From the NCBI GenBank assembly GCA_003250135.1, contig QKHF01000131.1, positions 1 to 14,102 on the forward strand: DNA of 14,102 nt, written 5' to 3'. The translations under genes and the position numbers were made by a program. Each line of letters opens with the position of its first letter. Within the stretch, counting starts at the first letter, position 1. Source of the DNA: Paracoccaceae bacterium (lineage in GTDB: Bacteria; Pseudomonadota; Alphaproteobacteria; Rhodobacterales; Rhodobacteraceae). Below, piece after piece: positions 6,944 through 13,186 of the stretch. The notes below the pieces were generated by a model. That model saw nothing but the letters and a program-made list of their open reading frames with translations. It had not been told where the DNA came from and searched no databases.

Positions 6944-6986
6944 CCTTCAATAACGTCAAACCAAATACCGAAAAGGGAGGAGACCC

Positions 6987-7712
6987 ATGGGTAGGGTTGC
7001 ACTAGTCACCGGCGGCTCGCGCGGCATCGGCGCGGCCATCTCGAAAGGCCTGCAGGCTGCGGGCTACACCGTCGCCGCCAGCTATGCGGGCAACGACGAG
7101 GCCGCGGCCGCGTTCACTGCGGAAACCGGCATCAAGACGTACAAGTGGGATGTCGGAAACTACGAGGCGAGCGCCGCCGGCATCGCGCAGGTCGAGGCCG
7201 ATCTGGGCCCGGTCGAGGTGGTCGTCGCCAACGCCGGCATCACCTGGGACGGCTTCTTCCACAAGATGACGCCCGAGCAGTGGCAGAAGGTGATCGACAC
7301 CAACCTCACCGGCGTGTTCAACACCGTCCGCCCGGTATGGCCCGGCATGCGCGACCGCGGCTTTGGCCGCGTCATCGTGATCAGCTCGGTCAACGGCCAG
7401 AAGGGCCAGGCCGGCCAGGTCAACTACGCCGCGACCAAGGCGGGCGACATCGGCATCGTCCGCTCGCTGGCGCAGGAAGGCGCGGGCAAGGGCATCACCG
7501 CCAATGCGGTCTGCCCGGGCTATATCGGCACCGAGATGGTGCGCGCCATCCCCGAGAAGGTGCTGAACGAGAAGATCATCCCGCAGATCCCCGCCGGCCG
7601 CCTGGGCGAGCCGGAAGAGATCGCGCGCTGCGTGGTGTTCCTGGCCGCGGACGACGCCGGTTTCATCAACGGCTCGACCGTTTCGGCCAACGGCGCCCAG
7701 TTCTTCGGCTGA
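6987..7712 (+). CDS. phaB: Acetoacetyl-CoA reductase PhaB
   Basis: A 241-residue short-chain dehydrogenase/reductase. It reduces acetoacetyl-CoA to (R)-3-hydroxybutyryl-CoA, normally with NADPH, giving the monomer for PHA synthase. The nucleotide-binding motif TGGSRGIG is at residues 8-15, NAGIT follows near 86-90, and the catalytic set is Ser134, Tyr147 and Lys151 (ISSVNGQKGQAGQVNYAATK). The SVNGQKGQ-GQ-NY segment is characteristic of PhaB, which separates it from the close relative FabG. GGGAGGAG at 6975-6982 supports the ATG. It is second in the phaA-phaB operon and is followed by a strong terminator. No PHA synthase or phasin gene lies in the window. Confidence 0.93.
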   Translation: MGRVALVTGGSRGIGAAISKGLQAAGYTVAASYAGNDEAAAAFTAETGIKTYKWDVGNYEASAAGIAQVEADLGPVEVVVANAGITWDGFFHKMTPEQWQKVIDTNLTGVFNTVRPVWPGMRDRGFGRVIVISSVNGQKGQAGQVNYAATKAGDIGIVRSLAQEGAGKGITANAVCPGYIGTEMVRAIPEKVLNEKIIPQIPAGRLGEPEEIARCVVFLAADDAGFINGSTVSANGAQFFG

Positions 7713-7734
7713 TCCGCGCCAGACCAAGCATTCG

Positions 7735-7761
7735 AAAGCCGGCCTTCGGGCCGGCTTTTTT
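7735..7761 (+). terminator. Intrinsic terminator of phaAB
   Basis: Perfect 10-bp arms AAAGCCGGCC (7735-7744) and GGCCGGCTTT (7749-7758) with the stable loop TTCG, ending in six T (7756-7761). It lies 22 bp past the phaB stop codon and separates the operon from the amidotransferase gene. Confidence 0.92.
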
Positions 7762-7841
7762 CGTCTTCGCCCAAAGCCGCGCTTTGCAAGCGCGCGCCGA
7801 GAGCATACCTCTGATCTGCGCGCGCAGGCGAGGAGGGCGAA

Positions 7842-8579
7842 GTGAGGATCGGCGTTTTACAGACCGGCCATGTGCCGGAGCATCTGATCGGCGAGCACGG
7901 CGATTACGACCAGATTTTCTTCCGGATGCTCCGTGACGCCGATCCGGATCTGGAACTCGTCAATTACGCCGTCGTGGACGAGCAGCTTCCTCAATCGCCC
8001 ACCGACTGCGACGGCTGGGTCATCACCGGCTCGCGCCACGGGGTCTATGACGACCTGCCCTGGATCGCGCCGCTGAAGGAGTTTCTGCGCGCCGCCCGCG
8101 CCGCCCGCGTTCCCGTCGCCGGGGTCTGCTTCGGCCACCAGATCATGGCCGAGGCGTTCGGCGGCCGCGCGGTCAAGTCGGACAAGGGCTGGGGCCTTGG
8201 CGTGCAGGACTATCAGGTCTCCCACAAGGGCGGCCTGTCCGGACTGGCCCCAAGCTATCGCGGCTACGCGATGCATCAGGACCAGGTCGTGGAGATCCCC
8301 GATGACGCGACGCTTCTCGCCTCCTCGCCGTTCTGCGAATTCGCCGCGCTCAGCTATGGCGATCCGGAGACGCCGGATGCTATCTCGGTCCAGACCCATC
8401 CGGAGTTCAGCGTCGGCTACGCGGAGGCGTTGCTGCAGAAGCGGCCGAACGGGGTGATCCCGGACGAGCTGCGCGAGGCGGCGCTCAAGACGATCGGCCG
8501 CCCGGTCGACAACGGCGAGATCGCGCGCTGGTTCGTCAAGTACATGCGCGCGGCCCACGCACGGCGGACCGCGGCGTGA
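7842..8579 (+). CDS. Class I glutamine amidotransferase (GMP-synthase-like GATase domain protein)
   Basis: A stand-alone GATase1-fold protein of 245 residues. The nucleophile Cys96 sits in the elbow GVCFGHQIMAEAFGG, and His186 and Glu188 (QTHPEFS) complete the Cys-His-Glu triad, so it should cleave a gamma-glutamyl amide or peptide bond. No synthetase domain is fused or adjacent, so it is unlikely to be a true GMP synthase subunit; relatives of this stand-alone type include gamma-glutamyl peptidases. The true substrate is unknown. The start is GTG at 7842, with GGAGGG at 7832-7837. Its TGA overlaps the next gene's GTG in GTGA (8576-8579), so synthesis of the enzyme and the exporter is probably translationally coupled. 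I saw no convincing promoter in the 80 bp after the phaAB terminator. Confidence 0.85.
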   Translation: MRIGVLQTGHVPEHLIGEHGDYDQIFFRMLRDADPDLELVNYAVVDEQLPQSPTDCDGWVITGSRHGVYDDLPWIAPLKEFLRAARAARVPVAGVCFGHQIMAEAFGGRAVKSDKGWGLGVQDYQVSHKGGLSGLAPSYRGYAMHQDQVVEIPDDATLLASSPFCEFAALSYGDPETPDAISVQTHPEFSVGYAEALLQKRPNGVIPDELREAALKTIGRPVDNGEIARWFVKYMRAAHARRTAA

Positions 8580-9490
8580 CGCGGGCCGGCCCCGCCAGTC
8601 CGGGCCGCGCGACAGCAATCGGCTTCGGCGCAGTGCTGATGTGGGCGTTGCTGGCTCTATTGACCGTGTTATCGGGCCAGACCCCGCCCTTCCAGCTGGC
8701 GGCGATATGCTTCCTGATCGGCGGCGCGGTCGGACTGGTCGATCTCAGGCGCCGCGGCCTGCCGCTCTCCGCCGCCCTGCCAAGCGGCGGGGCGGTCTGG
8801 GCGCTGGGGGTGGGCGGCATCTTCGGCTATCACGCGCTCTATTTCACCGCGCTGCGCAATGCGCCGCCCGCCGAGGCCGGGCTGATCGCCTATCTCTGGC
8901 CGCTGCTGATCGTACTGTTTTCGGGTCTGCTGCCGGGGGAGCGGCTGCGCTGGCCGCAGCTACTGGGCGCGGTGCTGGCCTTCGGCGGCGCGGCGCTGAT
9001 CGTGGGCGGCGGGGCCGAGGGCGCGTTGTCCTTCGCCGGCGCCAATGCGCTGGGCTTTGCGGCGGCCGCCGGCTGCGCGCTGGTCTGGTCCGGCTATTCC
9101 GTTCTGTCGCGTCTCGCAGGCGCGACCCCGACCTCGGCGGTCACCGCATTCTGCTTTGTAGCGAGCGCGCTGTCGGCGCTTTGCCATCTCGCCTTCGAGA
9201 CCACCATATGGCCTCAGGGCGTCGTTGAATGGGCGGCGACGCTGGCGCTCGGCCTCGGCCCGGTCGGCGGCGCCTTCTATCTTTGGGATGTGGGCGTCAA
9301 GCGCGGCGACATACAGCTTCTCGGCGTCGCCTCCTACGCCGCGCCGCTCCTCTCCACGCTGGTGCTGATCGCGACGGGTTTCGCCGAGGCGCGGCCGAGC
9401 CTGTTGATCGCGGCCTTCCTGATCACCGGCGGCGCGGCGCTGGCGGCCATCGGACGGCGAGGCGCCCGCGCAGGCCAGCCGCCGCACTGA
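8576..9490 (+). CDS. DMT-superfamily exporter, YddG-like (EamA domains)
   Basis: A 304-residue inner-membrane protein with about ten hydrophobic segments arranged as two EamA repeats (about 12-140 and 155-292). Patterns such as ALYFTALRNAPPAEAGLIAYLWPLLIV-L-S and the second-half blocks GGAFYLWDVGVKRGDIQLLG and SYAAPLLSTL resemble the aromatic amino acid exporter YddG. That resemblance suggests efflux of amino acids or related metabolites; it is recognition by eye, and the substrate is open. The start GTG lies inside the upstream stop (GTGA), with no separate strong ribosome site, which points to coupling with the amidotransferase. A cleavage product of that enzyme would be a natural cargo, but this is inference. 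It ends convergent with the DUF465 gene. Confidence 0.82.
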   Translation: MTRAGPASPGRATAIGFGAVLMWALLALLTVLSGQTPPFQLAAICFLIGGAVGLVDLRRRGLPLSAALPSGGAVWALGVGGIFGYHALYFTALRNAPPAEAGLIAYLWPLLIVLFSGLLPGERLRWPQLLGAVLAFGGAALIVGGGAEGALSFAGANALGFAAAAGCALVWSGYSVLSRLAGATPTSAVTAFCFVASALSALCHLAFETTIWPQGVVEWAATLALGLGPVGGAFYLWDVGVKRGDIQLLGVASYAAPLLSTLVLIATGFAEARPSLLIAAFLITGGAALAAIGRRGARAGQPPH

Positions 9491-9495
9491 CCCTC

Positions 9496-9524
9496 AAAGA
9501 AAAACGCCCGGGCGGGCCCGGGCG
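9496..9524 (-). terminator. Intrinsic terminator for the minus-strand DUF465 gene
   Basis: Perfect arms CGCCCGGG (9505-9512) and CCCGGGCG (9517-9524) form a GC-only stem. On the minus strand the stem is followed by TTTTTCTTT (complement of 9496-9504), a good T-tract, 24 bp after the DUF465 stop codon. On the plus strand only CTCTTCC follows, so any action on the convergent exporter gene would be weaker. Confidence 0.8.
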
Positions 9525-9548
9525 CTCTTCCTAACGTCGCGACTTCAC

Positions 9549-9722
9549 CTAATGCTGGGTGGCGGACAGGCGGACGATTTCCTCCTTGATCCGAAGCTTC
9601 TCGCGCTTCAGGGCCGTAATCTGGAGGTCATCCGACCCGGGGCTTCGCTGTTCCTCCTCAATCCGAGTGGAGAGAATCTCATGCTTCTTCCGCAGCTCGG
9701 ACAGGTGAGAAGAAAGGTTCAT
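9549..9722 (-). CDS. DUF465 (YdcH-like) mini-protein
   Basis: A 57-residue gene read directly from the complement: ATG at 9722 to TAG ending at 9549. The protein begins MNLSSHLSELRKKHEILSTR and contains ITALKREKLRIKEEIVRL. That is two charged amphipathic helices with the LKREKLRIKEEI pattern typical of the DUF465/YdcH family, small helical proteins of unknown function common in alphaproteobacteria. GGAGGTG (complement of 9728-9734) lies five bases before the ATG, an excellent ribosome site, and an intrinsic terminator follows. It looks like an independent one-gene unit. No function is established, and none can be inferred from the neighbours. Confidence 0.88.
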   Translation of the reverse strand: MNLSSHLSELRKKHEILSTRIEEEQRSPGSDDLQITALKREKLRIKEEIVRLSATQH

Positions 9723-9754
9723 CGCGGCACCTCCATTTCTGTTCTAACGACGAA

Positions 9755-9784
9755 AGTAGACCATCAATTAGGGCCTTCTGTCAC
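9755..9784 (-). promoter_or_regulatory. Weak promoter candidate for the DUF465 gene
   Basis: On the minus strand GTGACA (complement of 9779-9784), an 18-base spacer and TCTACT (complement of 9755-9760) match the sigma-70 consensus at 5 and 4 of 6 bases. The start would fall near 9748, about 26 bases before the ATG. The rest of the gap to 9913 holds an 8-bp palindrome TGCATGCA (9818-9825) and nothing else I recognise. Confidence 0.28.
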
Positions 9785-9913
9785 CTGATTCATTTTCACG
9801 CTTGAGTCAGAGGCGTTTGCATGCATTTTACCTGCCCCCGCAGCGTAATGTGCGCCAAAAGTGATTCTCCAAAGCGGCTCGGAACTCGGCGTCAGCCGGA
9901 CCCCTGCGACGCC

Positions 9914-10843
9914 TTAGGCGACCGACCCCGCCGCCTTGCGCCGGGCGTCGACGAAGCGCGCGACGGCGTCGGCGCTGCGATTGAACCGCGCGGATCCCTG
10001 CAGGGCGATCATCATGCCGCCCGCCGCGATCACCGCCATGCCGGTCAGGGTCTCGGAAGTCGGGGTTTCTCCGAACAGGAAATACCCCACGACGCCCGCC
10101 GTCAGCATGTTGAAATACATGAAGGGCGACAGGGTGGTGGCGTCGGCGAAGCGGAAGGCGAAAATGGTCAGGAAATGGCAGGTCGCCGACAACGCGCCCA
10201 TCGCCGCGATCTGCAGCAGAGAAGACCAGTCGATGAGGGGCGCGCCGCCCCAGAAGGCGAATGGCGCGAGCATGGCCGAGCCCAAGAGGCACTGGATGGC
10301 GAGCGTCGAGAGGTCGTCGCCCGTGTCGGCGGCGCGGCGCGTCGCCGTCAGGTAGCAGCCAAACAGGAAGCCGGCGCCCAGCGCCATCAGCGCCCCGGTC
10401 TCCATAGACCCTTCGGGCCGGACGATCAGGATGGCGCCGCCGAAGCCCAGCGCCGCGCCCGCGACGCGGGGGATGGAGGCCTCCTCCTTCAGCACGACGA
10501 TGGCCAGCACGGTGGAGACCACGGGCGAGATGAAGAACGCGCCCAGCGCGTCGGCCATGGGAACCTGTGATAGCGCGGTGATCAGCAGCGTCATAGCGCC
10601 CATCAGCAGCGCCGTACGCCCGATCTGCCCGCGCCAGCCCCCCTTGGGAACGGCGATCGGCCGGCGCAGGAAAGCGGCGATGGCCAGCGCCACGCAACCG
10701 GCGGCGAAATACCTGGAGAAACTTACGAAAAATGGCGATTGCCCGTCGCTTAAATGCTTGGCCACCGCGTCCACGAAGGGCACGACGGTCATGGCGGCGA
10801 GCAAAAGCGCGACGCCGAGTCCTTGCGCTCGGCCCCGATTCAC
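9914..10843 (-). CDS. DMT-superfamily transporter, EamA family
   Basis: A 309-residue inner-membrane protein with about ten hydrophobic segments in two EamA repeats (about 8-140 and 152-285). Recognisable blocks are VPFVDAVAKHLSDGQSPFFV-FSRYF in the first half and ALSATCHFLTIFAFRFADATTLSPFMY in the second, typical of a large uncharacterised proteobacterial DMT group. The C-terminus is Arg/Lys-rich and presumably cytosolic. The frame stays open far upstream through the preceding gene, but the transporter homology starts just after the GTG at 10843, which overlaps the TGA of the amidohydrolase in GTGA. It is therefore the second gene of a coupled pair. Substrate unknown. It is not closely similar to the YddG-like protein at 8576-9490. 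Confidence 0.82.
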   Translation of the reverse strand: MNRGRAQGLGVALLLAAMTVVPFVDAVAKHLSDGQSPFFVSFSRYFAAGCVALAIAAFLRRPIAVPKGGWRGQIGRTALLMGAMTLLITALSQVPMADALGAFFISPVVSTVLAIVVLKEEASIPRVAGAALGFGGAILIVRPEGSMETGALMALGAGFLFGCYLTATRRAADTGDDLSTLAIQCLLGSAMLAPFAFWGGAPLIDWSSLLQIAAMGALSATCHFLTIFAFRFADATTLSPFMYFNMLTAGVVGYFLFGETPTSETLTGMAVIAAGGMMIALQGSARFNRSADAVARFVDARRKAAGSVA

Positions 10844-12045
10844 CCGCCGCCTCGATCCCGTCGGGGCAGCGCGGTCTCCACCAGCCGCGTCCAGTAGGCG
10901 ACGCCGAGCGGCGTGACCTCGTCGTTGAAGTCGTAATCCGGATGATGCAGCGGCGCGCTGTCGCCGTTGCCGATGAAGACGAAGGCGCCCGGCTTCAGTC
11001 GCGCGAGAAAGGCGAAATCCTCTCCGCCCATGGTCGGCGGCCATTCGCGATGAACGCGGTCCGGCCCGACCAGCGCCTCCAGCACCCCGGCGGCGAACTC
11101 CGCCTGCGCCGCGTCGTTGATGGTCGGCGGATAGGGGTTCGGCGAAATCTCCACCTCCGCGACCACGCCATAGGCGTCGGCGATGGAATGCACCATGTGC
11201 TCGATCGCGTCGTGCACCTGCGCGTCGACGGCCTCGTCGAAGGTGCGCACGGTGCCGGTGAGGATCGCGGTCTCGGGAATGACGTTGAACGCCGTCCCGG
11301 CGTGGAACTCGGTGACAGAGAGAACCACCGGCTGCAACGGGTCGACCATCCGCGAGACGATGGTTTGCAAGGCGGTGACGATCTGAGCGCCGGCGACGAT
11401 GGGATCGCGGGCGCGATCCGGCTTGGCGGCGTGCCCGCCCCGCCCGGTCAGGGTGATGGTGAACTCGTCGGCGGCGGCCATCACCGGGCCGGGTCGAATC
11501 GAGAACTCCCCGGCCTTCATGCGAGGCCAGTTGTGCATCCCGTACACAGCACGGCACGGGAACCGTTCGAACAGTCCGTCCTTGATCATCGCATTCGCGC
11601 CCGCTCCGCCCTCTTCGGCGGGCTGGAACACAAAGACCACGGAGCCGTTGAAATTCCGTGAATCGGCCAGATGCCGGGCCGCGCCCAGCAACATCGTGGT
11701 GTGGCCGTCATGGCCGCAGGCGTGCATCACGCCGGGCGTGGCCGAACGGTGCTCGCGGGCCTCGTCCGCCTCGTGGATCGGCAGCGCGTCCATATCGGCG
11801 CGCAACAGGATCGCATCCGCCTCGCCGCCCGGGCCGCCCTGGCCGTGCAACAGGCCGACGACGCCGGTGCCGCCGATCCCTTCATGCACCTCATCAAGGC
11901 CGAATTCGCGCAGCTTCTCGGCCACCACGCCGGCGGTGCGCCGCTCGTGATAGGCGAGTTCGGGGTGGCGGTGCAAATCCCGCCGCCACGTCTGCAGCTC
12001 CGTCGCCAAGGCCGCGATGGAATTGTCCAGAGGCATGCCGCCCAT
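10840..12045 (-). CDS. M20-family amidohydrolase (hippurate / N-acyl-amino-acid hydrolase type)
   Basis: A 401-residue cytosolic metallohydrolase of the peptidase M20D type, which removes acyl groups from N-acyl amino acids. Metal ligands follow the family: Cys110 and His112 in ACGHDGHT, Glu144-Glu145 in QPAEEGGAG, His171 in YGMHNWP and His367 in LHHPDYDFND. RRDLHRHPEL near the N-terminus and the GRGGHAA block of the lid domain are also typical. The start is placed at the ATG at 12045, with GGAGAA (complement of 12052-12057) eight bases upstream. A longer frame would begin with a TTG at 12093, but that triplet is part of a likely -35 box. The stop overlaps the EamA transporter start, suggesting hydrolysis coupled to export of a product. 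Exact substrate unknown. Confidence 0.87.
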   Translation of the reverse strand: MGGMPLDNSIAALATELQTWRRDLHRHPELAYHERRTAGVVAEKLREFGLDEVHEGIGGTGVVGLLHGQGGPGGEADAILLRADMDALPIHEADEAREHRSATPGVMHACGHDGHTTMLLGAARHLADSRNFNGSVVFVFQPAEEGGAGANAMIKDGLFERFPCRAVYGMHNWPRMKAGEFSIRPGPVMAAADEFTITLTGRGGHAAKPDRARDPIVAGAQIVTALQTIVSRMVDPLQPVVLSVTEFHAGTAFNVIPETAILTGTVRTFDEAVDAQVHDAIEHMVHSIADAYGVVAEVEISPNPYPPTINDAAQAEFAAGVLEALVGPDRVHREWPPTMGGEDFAFLARLKPGAFVFIGNGDSAPLHHPDYDFNDEVTPLGVAYWTRLVETALPRRDRGGG

Positions 12046-12064
12046 CCGCTGTTCTCCGTTGGCC

Positions 12065-12093
12065 ATATTCAACCTTAGCGAGACTATTGTCAA
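12065..12093 (-). promoter_or_regulatory. Candidate promoter of the amidohydrolase-transporter pair
   Basis: On the minus strand a perfect TTGACA (complement of 12088-12093), a 17-base spacer and GAATAT (complement of 12065-12070; 3 of 6 matches to TATAAT). Transcription would begin near 12058, leaving a leader of about 13 bases that includes the GGAGAA ribosome site before the ATG at 12045. It lies in the short gap after the methyltransferase gene, so the pair may be transcribed separately from DUF2007 and the methyltransferase. Confidence 0.42.
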
Positions 12094-12129
12094 CGCCCCT
12101 CTCTCATGTCGTGTTGTCGCGCGCAGCGC

Positions 12130-12909
12130 CTACGCGCGGTCGTGCAAAACCAGCGGCGCAGCGTCCCGCAGGATCGCCCGCGCGGCGTCGGTCGCGTCGT
12201 CCTCATCCCGCTCGTGCAGCCCTTCGTGCAGGATCAGGGGCGCGCGCAGCCTGAACGGACCCCTCGCGCCCTTGCGCGCGCCGATCAGAACCCGCTTGGC
12301 GTCACGCCCCGCGCGCGGCTGCAGGGGCAGCAGGCGCACATCCCCGGCGCGGCCCAGCAGCGTCGCCAGAATCTCCGGCGCGCGCTCGGCCCGCTGGATG
12401 ATGGTGATCCAACCGCCGGGGCGCAGGCGCCTGAGCGCCGCCGCCACCCAGCCCGCGACGTCCAGATCGCCCTCGCGGTTCGCCATGTCGCGCCCCGCCA
12501 CGGGCGACGCGATCGCGGCGTCCCGCGCATGATATGGCGGATTGAGCATCACGTGATCAAAAGACAGCGACCTCAGCGCCTCGGGCGGCCCGGCGACGTC
12601 GCCCTCATGCACCGTCATCGGCGCACCGTTCGCGGCGGCGTTGTCCCGCGCCAGCGCCGCGTAGTCCGGCTGAATCTCCAGCCCGTGCAGATCGAGCCCC
12701 GGCACCCGCGCGGCGAGGCAGAGCGAGGCCGCGCCCACGCCGCAGCCGAGGTCCAGCACGCTCTCGCCCGGACGCGCCGGAACCGATGCGGCCAGCAGCA
12801 CCGGATCGGTGGCGGCGCGATACCCCTGTCGCGGCTGGGCCAGGCGCACGCGGCCGCCGAGGATGAAATCCTCGGTCAGGTCATCTTTGGGAAGCGCCTC
12901 GCCCGGCAT
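12130..12909 (-). CDS. SAM-dependent methyltransferase, TrmN6-like (tRNA1(Val) A37 N6-methyltransferase family)
   Basis: A 259-residue class I methyltransferase. The SAM-binding motif is VLDLGCGVGAASLCLA (DLGCG at 53-57), and the catalytic motif NPPY is at 123-126, the signature of N6-adenine and some amino-group methyltransferases. The N-terminal part, FILGGRVRLAQPRQGYRAATDPVLLAA, resembles the YfiC/TrmN6 family, which methylates A37 of tRNA1(Val). That substrate is the likeliest, but related enzymes with the same motifs act elsewhere. The ATG at 12909 is preferred to the one at 12942: it lies four bases after the DUF2007 stop and has AGGG before it, while the longer start has no ribosome site and would overlap DUF2007 by 29 bases. 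It is co-directional with DUF2007, probably one transcript. Confidence 0.78.
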   Translation of the reverse strand: MPGEALPKDDLTEDFILGGRVRLAQPRQGYRAATDPVLLAASVPARPGESVLDLGCGVGAASLCLAARVPGLDLHGLEIQPDYAALARDNAAANGAPMTVHEGDVAGPPEALRSLSFDHVMLNPPYHARDAAIASPVAGRDMANREGDLDVAGWVAAALRRLRPGGWITIIQRAERAPEILATLLGRAGDVRLLPLQPRAGRDAKRVLIGARKGARGPFRLRAPLILHEGLHERDEDDATDAARAILRDAAPLVLHDRA

Positions 12910-12913
12910 CGAC

Positions 12914-13135
12914 TCAGACCCTGTCGGAAAGTTCGAACGCATTGTCGCGCAGGATCGCGCGGGCGCGAAAGGCGTCGCGCTGATGCACCATCACCCGGCG
13001 CGGCAGAAAGCCCAACGAGCCCTCGACGGCGCTCGTATGGACGTCGAACACGATGCAGTCTATACCCTCCGCCGCGAGCAGCGCGCTCGCGAACGTGATC
13101 AGCGTCGGGTCGTTGGTGCGAAACAGCTCCTGCAT
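12914..13135 (-). CDS. DUF2007 domain protein
   Basis: A 73-residue protein of the DUF2007 family (putative signal-transducing proteins; function not established). It begins MQELFRTNDPTLITFASALL and continues with the family's characteristic short beta-alpha segments, AAEGIDCIVFDVHTSA and LPRRVMVHQRDAFRARAIL. Length is normal for the family. A stop codon lies in frame four codons upstream of the ATG at 13135, so this start is nearly forced, yet there is no recognisable ribosome site, which would fit a leaderless or very short-leader message. It immediately precedes the TrmN6-like gene and is divergent, across 51 bp, from the polyprenyl diphosphate synthase. Linkage of these three genes is, as far as I recall, common in alphaproteobacteria. 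Confidence 0.82.
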   Translation of the reverse strand: MQELFRTNDPTLITFASALLAAEGIDCIVFDVHTSAVEGSLGFLPRRVMVHQRDAFRARAILRDNAFELSDRV

Positions 13136-13186
13136 GGGCCATATCTAGCCGCCCCCGCCCGTCCCCGCCAGAAGGATGCGTCGCCT

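Noticed and set aside
5776..7727. Long minus-strand frames opposite phaA and phaB
   Set aside because: Antisense shadows of conserved genes; low-complexity Gly/Ala/Asp/Arg translations without motifs.
4002..9861. Direct repeat TGCGCCAAAAG at 4002-4012 and 9851-9861
   Set aside because: An 11-base repeat is expected several times by chance in 14 kb.
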